Below, piece by piece: positions 28,401 to 35,474 of a stretch of 64,000 nt of DNA (position 1 is its first letter; each line of letters opens with the position of its first letter). The notes under the pieces were generated by a model. It saw only the letters and a list, made by a program, of their open reading frames with translations, searched no databases and was not told the origin of the DNA. The position numbers and the translations under genes were made by a program. Source of the stretch: Taibaiella soli (lineage in GTDB: Bacteria; Bacteroidota; Bacteroidia; Chitinophagales; Chitinophagaceae); NCBI RefSeq assembly GCF_003236175.1, contig NZ_QKTW01000016.1, positions 66,482 to 130,481 on the forward strand, read 5' to 3'.

Positions 28401-28559
28401 TTCTTCTTTAGCTATCTACCGAAAGGAAAATATGTGTTTGAATATCCTGTTTTCGTAACGAATAAAGGTTCTTTCTCGAATGGCATCGCAACGATTCAGT
28501 GTATGTATGCGCCTGAGTTCAGCGCGCATAGTGAAGGTATTCGTGTAATGGTAAAATAA
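22467..28559 (+). CDS. Alpha-2-macroglobulin family envelope protein
   Basis: 2030-aa exported protein. A signal peptide lies in the first ~26 residues ('FAVHAQ'); the start may be the ATG at 22467 or seven codons later. There are multiple beta-rich MG domains (macroglobulin A2M_N region around residues 600-690, 'RSIYRPGQTVYFKAI'), a bait-like variable stretch before 'TAFFYPQLKTDAEGN' (about 1250-1270), and an alpha/alpha-toroid thioester domain with 'ECAEQTFNRYYAN'. The Cys is at residue 1487 and the motif reads CAEQ, so the thioester Cys and Gln are preserved. Family proteins trap proteases. No lipobox is visible and no penicillin-binding protein 1C gene is adjacent, unlike the common pbpC pairing. 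Confidence 0.88.
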   Translation: MKSIILTMNRYLLLLFMCLPFAVHAQTNTRSEMKNNYEKQWHKADSLMSRSLPQSAEKIIKTIYEDALKNGNQVQVLKSEIYFLKINTQTKENSEQENILTAEEEIKKTSFPNKAVWQSLCAELYWNYYTNNRWQILNRTTVANQTSDDFEAWDANHFYKKVTDLYLASIADKEALKKIKINEFNAVLQKGNTDKLRPTLYDLLVFRAIDHFTNEEKELTQPAYQFQIKEAQAFAAASEFAAYRFESKDSMSLQLQALKLYQQIIAFHLQDASPDALIDADIQRLNFVYRKSIAPNKKQLYLDALHHISSKYASSPASAEASYLYYTTQYDAPQTDYSYRRKIVGPSVKKPDVNYPLLKEKLEEIVKHFPESEGGIHAQNRITQLEIPLLNVQAEENILPNEASKVLVTYTNTPNAYFRVYSVTMKEYNNGRNFYDTGFINKLLRKKPLQSWSEKLPGTEDYEQHSAEVKVDALPEGHYWILTSTDEKFATEKNLLVATKLQVTHIAFIDLASNNDVPKGYMLDRQSGQPLTNAKVDLMAVTGNEDRYTVLRNTTTAADGSFNLDKDERFAGIAVHHDGQDAFFSWYYYNYANNRTPKETRTIFFTDRSIYRPGQTVYFKAIRFNSDSNRRKNTVVPNQSIQITFFDVNGQEIASQTLTTNEFGSVQGSFKAPESGLTGQMRLSDGVGDAYVSVEEYKRPKFFVQFDTLKSNYALNETIHLKGKAQAYAGSNIDGATVKYRVIRNTIFPYSWRSFYWGYPSSSTKEMGNGTATTDANGNFTVDFQAAPDETVNKETDPVFTYNVYADVTDINGETHSGTQSVSVGYHSFKITADIPTHSAAERLDSLQITTENLNNQFIPREINVRVSLLKSPPVVYRKRIWDTPDQFVMDEATFHKYLPLDEYKNESDPTQWPVAAQVFNQAFTTIVNGKIAVPAKTWTQTGYYEILITAKDKNGDTITEKKYVLVWNKASQNAIPASDIVIDENKNYEPGNTASVYLLSGLGKTNWMQIEKSADEKTIFSNHAAGSDLTWTKNITDKDIGTTELDWITVKDNRFYHATASINVPAQNNLDISWETHRDKLMPGQKESWTMIVRGPKKEKLAAEMVATLYDASLDALNMHDWSGTANMLREIYTSYLQSNAVGFGPIGGVSLASRQSLAYLSFVKVYDQLLNSNSYERYYAMEDRVMASSAPSPGKLNIAGGRASGKLYEVSNMAPPFPNLRKEESANDEQHQNDSSEGITSTANRETAPPIRKNLQETAFFYPQLKTDAEGNIRIQFTIPEALTEWKLMAFAHTKDLKFGQLQGKVKTQKDLMVVPGLPRFFRQGDDITITAKINNLSDHDLKGTAKLEIVDAQTEKDQNLPFRIENASTTFEVVKGQSTVATWKIHIPESRYEPVLARISAQAGNFTDGEENMMPVITNRMLVTETLPFWMNGNGTKEYHFDKLLHSDSSKTLAQHRLTLEYTGNPAWYAVQSLPYLMEYPYECAEQTFNRYYANSLAAHILKNAPKVKAIFDKWQTTDTTALLSNLEKNQELKSALLEETPWVMAAQNETEQKHRIAMLFETNKLSNSLTKAMNKLNDMVLPEGGFPWFKGGESDRYITQYITTGLGRLHHLGVIEEGNAQNNLLNKTLPYLDRKLKEDYDQLVKSKADLTAQNISYFEIQYLYMRSFFIGRDADAGVTKAIDYYRGQAAKYWPSFNAYMKGMIALDAFRNGDKKTANEILQSLRETAQHKEEMGMYWTKNGGSYWWYDAPVETQSLMIECFKEVANDTKSVDEMKRWLLKQKQTQNWATTKSTADACYALLLQGTQWLNEEPQVTIKVGDKTIRNTDQKAEAGTGYFKTNFTGKDIKPEMGNISLNVASSNSSAPSWGAVYWQYFENLDKITAAATPLSIKKQLFVEHNGDRGPELVAITENSPLQVGDKVKIRIELSVDRDMEYVHLKDMRGACFEPQNVLSGYRWQGGLGYYESTKDVSSNFFFSYLPKGKYVFEYPVFVTNKGSFSNGIATIQCMYAPEFSAHSEGIRVMVK

Positions 28560-28570
28560 TTAATAACTGG

Positions 28571-28645
28571 CGCAGGAGCGCTACACTAACTCCTGCGTCT
28601 ATTATGTGGCCAGTCTGTGACTGGCGAGTCGTCAGTCACAGACTG
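28571..28645. repeat. Two perfect hairpins after the macroglobulin gene
   Basis: Stem 1: 8 bp, 28571-28578 with 28590-28597. Stem 2: 13 bp perfect, 28611-28623 with 28633-28645, nine-base loop. Neither is followed by a T-run. They may be 3'-end stabilisers, REP-like units or the first part of a multi-hairpin terminator. Confidence 0.7.
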
Positions 28646-28698
28646 ACAACTTATCTAAACACGAGTCACCCTTCGGAAGACTTACGCCGAAAAGAAAC

Positions 28699-28731
28699 AG
28701 CGGAGCGTGATCTTTCAGATCACGCTCCGCT
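28699..28731. repeat. 15-bp perfect hairpin with three-base loop
   Basis: 28699-28713 pairs perfectly with 28717-28731. GC-rich and without a downstream T-run, so it is not a standard terminator. Confidence 0.75.
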
Positions 28732-28750
28732 TAGAATATAAAAGCAAAAC

Positions 28751-28781
28751 TTTTGACTTTTGACTTTTGACTTTTGACTTT
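28751..28781 (+). repeat. 7-bp tandem repeat (ttttgac), about 4.4 units
   Basis: Four exact 'ttttgac' units followed by 'ttt', immediately before the bidirectional terminator. Degenerate copies of the same motif lie at 55645-55668 and 55740-55760. Confidence 0.9.
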
Positions 28782-28820
28782 AAAAAAATAAAACCGGCTT
28801 TCACCGGTTTTATTTTTTTA
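28782..28820. terminator. Bidirectional terminator overlapping the dnaN stop codon
   Basis: Stem 28785-28797 with 28804-28816, A-run on the left and T-run on the right, so it can work in both directions for the macroglobulin gene and dnaN. The T-run includes the dnaN stop codon (28818-28820). Confidence 0.8.
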
Positions 28821-29939
28821 AACACCTACCATCAGTGGCATCAGCAACATCAGCACATCCTCATGCTCCACTTTCTCTACCGGCCTGAAGATACCGGCCC
28901 GTGTTGGTGTACTCAATTCGATATTCAATTCGCCGCCGTCCATGTTATTCACCATTTCAATCATCAATTTCGCGTTAAAAGCGATCTTCATGTCTTCACC
29001 AGTGTATTGGCAGCTCAGCATTTCTTTACCTTCAAAAGAAAAGTCAATATCCTGGGCGCTCAACTGTAATGCATTCCCATTAATATCAAGAACAACCTGG
29101 TTGGTTGTTTTGTTGGCGAAAATGCTCACACGACGCAGCGCGCTGATAAAATCAGCTCGGTTAATCGTGAGGCGGTATGGATTGTCTGCAGGAATTACTG
29201 CTTTGTAATCAGGGAAACGAGCGTCGATCAGACGGCAACTCATGCTCAGACGATTGTTCGTCACGAACAGGTGGCTACCATTGTAGCTCAGTTCAAGGCG
29301 TGTTTCATCTGCAGAAAGCGTAGAACGCAATTGCTGCAGCGGCTTTTTAGGCACTACGAAACCATCTTGTTGCGGACAGCTAACATCTTCGCGGCGGAAA
29401 CGTACGAGGCGGTGTGCATCTGTAGACACCAGCGTAATGCTGTCCGTCATCAATTCAAAATAAACACCCGTCATCGCCGGACGCAGCGTATCGTTACTTA
29501 CAGCAAATAAAGTTTTGTTGATACTTTCTATCAGTGCTATCGAAGACATGCTGAATGAAGTAGTATCACCCGGAGCTGGTTCTTTCGGAAAATCATCCGC
29601 TTTTTCACCGCCGATCTTGTATTTACCTACATCGCTCGACATTTCAATAGAAAGGTCTTGCTCATTGATGCTGAAAGTGATCGGTTGTTCCGGCAGGTTT
29701 TTCAGATAATCCAGCAGAATTTTAGAAGGAATACAAATGCGACCGTCGCCCTGAGCGTCATTCACATCCAACTGCACGCGCATCATGGTTTCCAGATCGG
29801 TGGCAGTAAGCGTCAATGTGTTCCCTTTCAGCTCAAACAGGAAATCTTCCAGCACAGAGAGTACAGTATTGGCGCTAATTACGCCGCTGATTTGCTGTAG
29901 GTTTTTAAGAAGTGCAGTAGAGGTTACTATAAAACGCAT
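28818..29939 (-). CDS. dnaN: DNA polymerase III beta sliding clamp
   Basis: 373-aa cytoplasmic replication protein, the ring-shaped processivity clamp. Three clamp domains are recognisable. Signature stretches include 'LEDFLFELKGNTLTLTATDLE' (split here), 'ISTDAHRL'-type 'VSTDAHRLVRF', and a hydrophobic C-terminus 'LMLLMPLMVGV'. Length is standard. Not adjacent to dnaA or recF, as is common in Bacteroidota. A TATCTTTG box upstream is a candidate -7 element. Confidence 0.95.
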   Translation of the reverse strand: MRFIVTSTALLKNLQQISGVISANTVLSVLEDFLFELKGNTLTLTATDLETMMRVQLDVNDAQGDGRICIPSKILLDYLKNLPEQPITFSINEQDLSIEMSSDVGKYKIGGEKADDFPKEPAPGDTTSFSMSSIALIESINKTLFAVSNDTLRPAMTGVYFELMTDSITLVSTDAHRLVRFRREDVSCPQQDGFVVPKKPLQQLRSTLSADETRLELSYNGSHLFVTNNRLSMSCRLIDARFPDYKAVIPADNPYRLTINRADFISALRRVSIFANKTTNQVVLDINGNALQLSAQDIDFSFEGKEMLSCQYTGEDMKIAFNAKLMIEMVNNMDGGELNIELSTPTRAGIFRPVEKVEHEDVLMLLMPLMVGV

Positions 29940-29959
29940 CGGATTAAAGTATTTGGCTC

Positions 29960-29967
29960 CAAAGATA
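29960..29967 (-). promoter_or_regulatory. Putative -7 box for dnaN
   Basis: Minus-strand TATCTTTG fits TAnnTTTG, 20 bases upstream of the dnaN ATG. No convincing -33 element. Confidence 0.35.
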
Positions 29968-30087
29968 ATCGTTTAACCCATTTAGCATCATAGAAAAAAT
30001 ACCTAATTCGCCCCGCTGTGGAAAAGATTTCAAACCTTGTTAATACTCATAAAAATGACAAGGATTAAATTTTAAACAACCACGTAG

Positions 30088-30095
30088 TACCTTTG
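30088..30095 (+). promoter_or_regulatory. Putative -7 box for the FKBP gene
   Basis: TACCTTTG fits TAnnTTTG and lies 19 bases before the ATG at 30115. Confidence 0.35.
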
Positions 30096-30114
30096 CTTTT
30101 CAAAATTTATCAAA

Positions 30115-30537
30115 ATGGGTTTACAAGATAAACTGCGTGACATGATGGGTCAAAAAGCAGAAGAAGGCAAAAAATTCCTGGAAGAAAATGGCAAACGCCC
30201 AGAAGTGGTAACGCTTCCTTCAGGTCTGCAATATGAAATCCTTACTGAGGGTGAAGGTCCGAAACCCGGCCCTACCAGCATGGTAACCGTACATTACGAA
30301 GGTCGCCTGACAAATGGTAACGTGTTTGACAGTTCTTACAAACGCAACCAGCCAGCTACTTTTGGTGTTCATCAGGTTATTTCAGGCTGGACAGAAGGTC
30401 TGCAACTCATGTCTAAAGGTTCAAAATGGCGTTTGTACATCCCTTCTGAACTCGGTTACGGTTCACGCGGTGCAGGTGGTGCTATTCCGCCGCACTCGGC
30501 GCTGATCTTCGATGTAGAACTGATCGATTTCCGCTAG
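30115..30537 (+). CDS. FKBP-type peptidyl-prolyl cis-trans isomerase
   Basis: 140-aa protein, soluble with no signal peptide. The N-terminal ~30 residues are a charged helix. The rest is one FKBP domain with 'VTVHYEGRLTNGNVFDSSY', 'VISGWTEGLQLMSKGSKW', 'YGSRGAGGAIPPHSALIFDVELID': Tyr, Asp, Trp and Tyr pocket residues are all present. It catalyses proline isomerisation in protein folding. The cytoplasmic location is inferred from the lack of an export signal. Confidence 0.92.
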   Translation: MGLQDKLRDMMGQKAEEGKKFLEENGKRPEVVTLPSGLQYEILTEGEGPKPGPTSMVTVHYEGRLTNGNVFDSSYKRNQPATFGVHQVISGWTEGLQLMSKGSKWRLYIPSELGYGSRGAGGAIPPHSALIFDVELIDFR

Positions 30538-30557
30538 TAAATAAAATCACTCCTAAA

Positions 30558-30602
30558 AGAAAAGCTCCTCCCGCACAATCAAGCGGGGAGGAGCTTTTAC
30601 TT
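30558..30602. terminator. Bidirectional terminator
   Basis: About 15-bp stem (30560-30574 with 30583-30598, one bulge) flanked by A- and T-runs, between the converging FKBP and rng genes. Confidence 0.85.
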
Positions 30603-30617
30603 TAAATGTCTTTCGTA

Positions 30618-32174
30618 TTACAGCTTTATCAGATCATCCGTTTTCAGATCATAAAACTGGTATTGCGTCATCGGCATATCGGTGTTAGATACCACTTTCA
30701 ACTTCATTTTATACGTTCTCGACCATTTCGCCTGAATCGAGTTGAAGAAGAAACCTTTAGTGAGATAAGCTTCCAGAATCGGATGCACATGTAGTGCCAG
30801 ATGTCTGTGGCCCTGGTTCACCAGGTATCTCAGGTCTTTTTCGATATCATCGGCCAGCAAAATAGATGGTCCGATTTTTCCGGTGCCTTTACACGTTGGG
30901 CAAACTTCAGCTGTTGAAATGTTCAGCTCAGGACGCAGACGTTGGCGGGTAATCTGCATCAGCCCAAATTTGGAAATCGGGAGAATGGTATGCCGCGCGC
31001 GGTCATTGGTCATAAAACCTTCCATTGCATCCAGCAATTTCTTTTTATTATCCGGCAACTTCATATCAATGAAGTCGATGATAATGATACCGCCCAGATC
31101 GCGTAATCGCATCTGGCGGGCAATTTCTTTTGCAGCTTCCAGGTTGGTGGCAAGTGCGTTTTGCTCTTGTCCTATATCTGCACTTCTTGTTCCGCTGTTT
31201 ACATCAATCACGTGCAGGGCTTCCGTATGCTCAATGATGAGATACGCGCCGCTGTCGAGATTGACCGTTTTGCCAAATGAAGCTTTTACCTGTTTGCTGA
31301 TACCGTATGTATCGAAAATCGCCTGGTTTGCGCTATGAAACGAAACGATCTCTTGCTGTTCAGGTGCAATTCTTCCAATGTATTCACGCGTTTCGGTCGC
31401 CAGTTTTTTATCGTTTACAACAATACGCTGAAAACTTTCACTGAGCAAATCACGCAGAATAGAGGTCGTCTTGTCCTGTTCGCTTAATACAATCTTTGGC
31501 GCTTTGGCGCCTTTCAGATTCTGCTGAATATTTTGCCACATTTTGGCAAGATCCAGCATATCGGTATGCAGTTCCTCTGTGTTTTTCCCTTCTGCCGCGG
31601 TTCTTACAATTACACCGAAGTTTTTCGGTTTAATGCTTTCCACGATGCGCTGCAAACGTTTGCGTTCATCTGCCGAATGTATTTTCCGGGAGATTGCAAC
31701 GACATCATTGAAAGGCGTAAGTACCAGAAAACGGCCTGGCAGGGAGATTTCACAACTGAGGCGCGGTCCTTTGGAAGAAATGGGTTCTTTCAGAATCTGG
31801 ACCAGCACTTCGGGCCGCTGATTGAGGACTTCCGTGATTTTGCCGGTCTTTACGATCTCGGCTTCATTCGGAAATTTCCCAAAATCAGATCCCCAGGTAA
31901 TATTGCCATCAATGGCAAGTCTTGTAAATTTCAGCAAAGAACGGAAGTACGGACTCAGATCAGTATAGTGCAGGAAAGCATCTTTTTCGTAGCCAACATC
32001 TACAAAGGCAGCATTAAGGCCTGGCATCAGTTTTTTAACCTTACCAAGATATAAGTCACCTACCGCAAATTCATTCTGGCCCGTTTCATAATGCAACTCC
32101 ACTAACTGCTTGTCTTCGAGCAGGGCAATTTCTACACCTTCTCCTGAAGCATTAATTATGAGTTCTTTGTTCAT
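30618..32174 (-). CDS. rng: Ribonuclease G/E
   Basis: 518-aa cytoplasmic endoribonuclease for rRNA maturation and mRNA decay. The start at 32174 ('MNKELIINAS') is the usual Bacteroidota N-terminus; a longer frame from 32210 adds an unlikely prefix. S1 RNA-binding domain around residues 35-125 ('GDLYLGKVKKLMPGLNAAFVDVG' region), catalytic core with metal ligands in 'HVIDVNSG' and 'IIIDFIDM', and the Zn-link 'CPTCKGTG' near residue 430. It is the last gene of a cluster HU - TPR - small basic protein - rng, but a 192-base leader with a stem-loop precedes it, so it may have its own promoter or leader control. Confidence 0.93.
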   Translation of the reverse strand: MNKELIINASGEGVEIALLEDKQLVELHYETGQNEFAVGDLYLGKVKKLMPGLNAAFVDVGYEKDAFLHYTDLSPYFRSLLKFTRLAIDGNITWGSDFGKFPNEAEIVKTGKITEVLNQRPEVLVQILKEPISSKGPRLSCEISLPGRFLVLTPFNDVVAISRKIHSADERKRLQRIVESIKPKNFGVIVRTAAEGKNTEELHTDMLDLAKMWQNIQQNLKGAKAPKIVLSEQDKTTSILRDLLSESFQRIVVNDKKLATETREYIGRIAPEQQEIVSFHSANQAIFDTYGISKQVKASFGKTVNLDSGAYLIIEHTEALHVIDVNSGTRSADIGQEQNALATNLEAAKEIARQMRLRDLGGIIIIDFIDMKLPDNKKKLLDAMEGFMTNDRARHTILPISKFGLMQITRQRLRPELNISTAEVCPTCKGTGKIGPSILLADDIEKDLRYLVNQGHRHLALHVHPILEAYLTKGFFFNSIQAKWSRTYKMKLKVVSNTDMPMTQYQFYDLKTDDLIKL

Positions 32175-32279
32175 TCTACCGTCTTTTATCCAAACTACAC
32201 TGGTTGACACACAAATCTCGTGGATGTCAAAAACAAATCATCTTCAAATCAAACTTACATCCAGCAATGACGAAATCCC

Positions 32280-32318
32280 ACACCTTTTGCCAGCATTACA
32301 CTGCACTGCAAAAGGTGT
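32280..32318 (-). promoter_or_regulatory. Stem-loop in the rng leader
   Basis: Perfect 11-bp stem 32280-32290 / 32308-32318 with a 17-base loop, about 106 bases upstream of the rng start on its template. No T-run on the minus strand, so attenuation or an RNase-sensitive leader hairpin is more likely than simple termination. Confidence 0.45.
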
Positions 32319-32366
32319 AAGGATTGCCAACACTATAAGATAAGCAGGCCGAGACCAGCTTAGTTC

Positions 32367-32462
32367 TTATCTATTTTTTTTCTTATGACGGTTCTTTCTA
32401 AGACGTTTTTTACGTTTGTGCGTAGCAATTTTATGTCTTTTTCTCTTCTTACCACAAGGCAT
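32367..32462 (-). CDS. 31-aa highly basic protein conserved in Bacteroidota
   Basis: Reads MPCGKKRKRHKIATHKRKKR followed by LRKNRHKKKNR and a TAA stop. About two thirds of the residues are Lys, Arg or His. From memory, nearly the same sequence recurs upstream of rng in many Bacteroidota and is usually unannotated or 'hypothetical'. The composition and length resemble small ribosomal proteins or nucleic-acid-binding peptides; I infer ribosome or RNA association but cannot prove it. It begins 19 bases after the TPR gene and precedes rng, in the same direction. Confidence 0.8.
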   Translation of the reverse strand: MPCGKKRKRHKIATHKRKKRLRKNRHKKKNR

Positions 32463-32481
32463 AATTCGAGTGTTTTATTTG

Positions 32482-33348
32482 TTATTTAAAAGAATTAATA
32501 TACTGATCTACATCCTTACTAAAGTCCGGTTTGTTTACTAACTCTTTACATTTTGTAAGGAGCTCAATAGCCTTTTGCTTATCGCCTTTATTTTTATACG
32601 CTTCCGCCAGGAAATACATGGCTTCAGTATTGTTTGGCTCTACGCTCAGCACTTTTTCAAAACGGCTGACGGCTTTATCAAACTGTCCGGATTGCAAGGA
32701 CATTTTACCCAACATCAGGTTTGCAGGAATATTATCCGGTTTTTCCGCTACAATTCCTCTCAGAATCGTTACACCTTGCATCAACTCACCGGTACCTTCT
32801 ATATAACCTGCGGCCATTGCCAGTTTTACTGTATCGTTCTTTGGATTTATCTCCAGCGAACGCTCAAAACAAGCAATTGCCTGCTGACCTTCCCAGACCT
32901 GCACACCGGACGACCCGGCATCATGCAATTGGTCCAAAAATAATTGGCCTGCAAAATTGAGCTTTTTTTCGGAATTATCCAATTTTGCCGATTTCGCATA
33001 ATAAAAAGCTGCAATAGGCAGCTGTTTATGCTGTTGCCATTCCTTAGCCAGATCTGCATACAATGGCGCCATTGCAGCGGAATCTTTTGTTTCGGAAATC
33101 TTTTTTTCGATTGCGCCAATTTCGGCGCGCGCATGATCCGGCAATTGTTTGCGTGATGCAACAAGAATAGAATCAAAGGAGGCCGGTTCAGCCATTGGTG
33201 TAGAAGGCATACCTCCTGCCATAGGCGGAGTCGATCCCGCGCCGGCAGCCATAGGCGGCTTGGCGGGAGGTATGGTATTTACACCCTTATAAAGAAGTAT
33301 TATCAGCAGAAGAGCTACGGCAATCGTGATATAATGTACTAAACGCAA
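32482..33348 (-). CDS. Membrane-anchored TPR protein
   Basis: 288-aa protein. One N-terminal TM segment (about residues 6-20), a Pro/Ala/Gly/Met-rich linker (about 26-55), then helical TPR repeats from about residue 60 to the end ('AMYFLAEAYKNKGDKQKAIELL' region is the clearest). No lipobox. Likely anchored in the inner membrane and exposing the TPRs to the periplasm as a scaffold. It lies 53 bases downstream of HU and before the small basic protein gene in one cluster. Confidence 0.8.
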   Translation of the reverse strand: MRLVHYITIAVALLLIILLYKGVNTIPPAKPPMAAGAGSTPPMAGGMPSTPMAEPASFDSILVASRKQLPDHARAEIGAIEKKISETKDSAAMAPLYADLAKEWQQHKQLPIAAFYYAKSAKLDNSEKKLNFAGQLFLDQLHDAGSSGVQVWEGQQAIACFERSLEINPKNDTVKLAMAAGYIEGTGELMQGVTILRGIVAEKPDNIPANLMLGKMSLQSGQFDKAVSRFEKVLSVEPNNTEAMYFLAEAYKNKGDKQKAIELLTKCKELVNKPDFSKDVDQYINSFK

Positions 33349-33401
33349 GGAATTTCAAATTTCCGTGCAAAGGTAGGCCAAAATCAGATTAGCCGGCCTG
33401 A

Positions 33402-33725
33402 TTAATCGTGTTCTTCCTCGTTGCCGCTGTGTTCTGCCAGCTTATGCTTAGATTCTTTTACCGCCTGAACAAACTCTTTTGCGGGTTTGAATGCAGGAAT
33501 GTAGTGTTCCGGAATTTCTACAGCAATGTTCTTTTTAATGTTGCGCCCTATTTTCGCAGCTCTTTTTTTCAGGATAAAACTACCAAAACCACGCACATAC
33601 ACAGGTTCCCCCTCTACCAATGATGTTTTTACTTCTTTAAAAAACGCTTCGAGCGCCACCAGGATGTCGACTTTGGGAATTCCTGTTTTTTCAGCAATGC
33701 TGCTTACTACGTCTGCTTTTCTCAT
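33402..33725 (-). CDS. HU/IHF-family DNA-binding protein
   Basis: 107-aa nucleoid protein: N-terminal helical dimerisation part ('MRKADVVSSIAEKTGIPK'), beta-arm region 'VRGFGSFILKKRAAKIGRN' and 'IPAFKPAKEF', plus an acidic/His C-terminal tail ending 'NEEEHD'. It bends and compacts DNA. First gene of the HU-TPR-basic protein-rng cluster. Confidence 0.92.
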   Translation of the reverse strand: MRKADVVSSIAEKTGIPKVDILVALEAFFKEVKTSLVEGEPVYVRGFGSFILKKRAAKIGRNIKKNIAVEIPEHYIPAFKPAKEFVQAVKESKHKLAEHSGNEEEHD

Positions 33726-34257
33726 ATTGGTTAGCTTTTTGAAAAATTATTTTTATTGCTTTCAAAAAATGTTGCTAGATCTTATCAATCAACCATCAAA
33801 TAACAACAATCATCTATATCAAATGGGCGCCTTTTTTTACCACTATTTAGTCTAAAAAAATCGCGTTCCAGGCTGCATTGCGGCCGTTTTCTAACTATTG
33901 CAATTTTCGTACCAATTTCCTAACAAAAATAATTTCTAAATGAATATATATACTTACTGTTGAAGCAAATATACCATTTTGTCGTAAAAACAAGTGTTAT
34001 ATGATGTATTTTAAATGAAATTTATTCAGAATATTTTACCTTATTAAAAACAATTAAATCCCAATAAATATAAGAAATTTATCTTTTTACCACAAATTTG
34101 CACCCCTGTGGGGCATTTTTTGCACAAATTGCCTGGGTTGCAATCACTTAGATTTTTTTTGCCTTATCTGTGAAATTTGATTGTCCTGCATAAAGATTTC
34201 CCTCAATCGTGGCGTAAACGGCCCGATGCCGTACTTTTGTGCCCAAATTGAAAATTT
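33726..34257. other. AT-rich divergent promoter region
   Basis: 532 bases without a gene. Holds a minus-strand TATATTTG box (33967-33974) with a TTG 17 bases further upstream (33992-33994), and a plus-strand TACTTTTG box at 34232. Strongly AT-rich (33900-34090). No repeat family or RNA gene seen. Confidence 0.5.
34232..34239 (+). promoter_or_regulatory. Putative -7 box for heme A synthase
   Basis: TACTTTTG fits TAnnTTTG and lies 18 bases before the GTG start at 34258; the 5' leader would be very short. Confidence 0.35.
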
Positions 34258-35388
34258 GTGCAGTCCCAGACTATTTTTTCCGGCCAAAACACTGGTTTTG
34301 ATGCATTAGAACGCAGAAAGAAAAAAGCTGTAGCTTATTGGCTGCTGGCGGGTGTTATAATGATCATGATACAGGTTTTGCTCGGCGGCATTACACGACT
34401 TACAGGTTCTGGTCTTTCTATAGCCGAATGGAACCCGATCCTTGGTGCTGTACCGCCAATGAACGGAAAACAATGGGATGCCGCCTTCGAATTATATAAA
34501 CAAAAAGCTGCGGGACAATTTGTTTTCCAAAACAGCGACTTTACACTTAGCGATTTTAAATCTATCTATTTCTGGGAATGGCTACACAGGGAATGGGCCC
34601 GATTGATGGGCGGCGTTTTCGTAGTTGGCTTCGTTTATTTTCTATTAAAAAAGGCGTTTGACAAACAAATGATCGTGCCATTTGTGATTCTTTTTGTGTT
34701 AGGAGGACTGCAAGGTGGCGTAGGGTGGATTATGGTCGCTAGTGGCTTAAACCCCGAAGACACGCACGTAAGCCACATTAAACTGGCATTGCACTTCATG
34801 GCGGCATTAATCTTATTGTGCTATGTACTTTGGTTTGCGTTGCAATTATTGATTCCAAAAGATAACCTGGTTCGCGATAATCATTTACATCGCTATACGA
34901 TCGTTACAATCGGTTTGCTTGTTATTCAATTAATGTACGGTGCATTTATGGCTGGCTTGAAAGCCGCACCTGCAGCACCAACATGGCCAAAGATCAACGG
35001 TAGCTGGCTGCCGCAAAATCTAGAAACTTACGCTGGCAATTCTTATTCAGGCGTTCATCTCATCGCAGATCAGCCTATTATGATCCACCTTATTCACCGA
35101 ACCCTGGCTTATACATTGTTTTTTGTGATCATTGTATGGGGTGCATGGGCGTTGAAAGTAGCGGCAAAAAGTAATTCTTCTTTACTGAAAAAAGCAAGCT
35201 ACTGGCCGGTTGTTCTTGTTTTACTCCAGGTATTGCTCGGCATCTTTACAGTGCTGAATGCGCCATTGATGACACAAAATAAATTCGGGCGCTTTGAAAT
35301 TATCGCCGAGATGCATCAGCTTGTTGCCATGTTTTTACTGATGTCGCTGATGGTGAATATCTACATCATTCGCAGGCAAAAAGCCTAG
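34258..35388 (+). CDS. ctaA: Heme A synthase (CtaA/Cox15)
   Basis: 376-aa eight-TM inner-membrane enzyme that oxidises heme O to heme A for cytochrome oxidase. 'GGITRLTGSGLSIAEWNPILGAVPP' region (residues about 42-66) is the Cox15 signature; heme-ligand histidines are seen in 'EWLHREWAR', 'HVSHIKLALHF', 'MIHLIHRTLAY' and 'AEMHQLVAM'. The start is GTG at 34258; the next ATG would lie inside TM1. No cytochrome oxidase genes are within the window. Confidence 0.93.
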   Translation: MQSQTIFSGQNTGFDALERRKKKAVAYWLLAGVIMIMIQVLLGGITRLTGSGLSIAEWNPILGAVPPMNGKQWDAAFELYKQKAAGQFVFQNSDFTLSDFKSIYFWEWLHREWARLMGGVFVVGFVYFLLKKAFDKQMIVPFVILFVLGGLQGGVGWIMVASGLNPEDTHVSHIKLALHFMAALILLCYVLWFALQLLIPKDNLVRDNHLHRYTIVTIGLLVIQLMYGAFMAGLKAAPAAPTWPKINGSWLPQNLETYAGNSYSGVHLIADQPIMIHLIHRTLAYTLFFVIIVWGAWALKVAAKSNSSLLKKASYWPVVLVLLQVLLGIFTVLNAPLMTQNKFGRFEIIAEMHQLVAMFLLMSLMVNIYIIRRQKA

Positions 35389-35474
35389 ACATGTATTAGA
35401 TTATTTTTTTGAGCATAAGGAGGCAAGGCAGGATTTTTTTAGTAGCTTAAAGTAATAAACTGATCTTGACCCAC

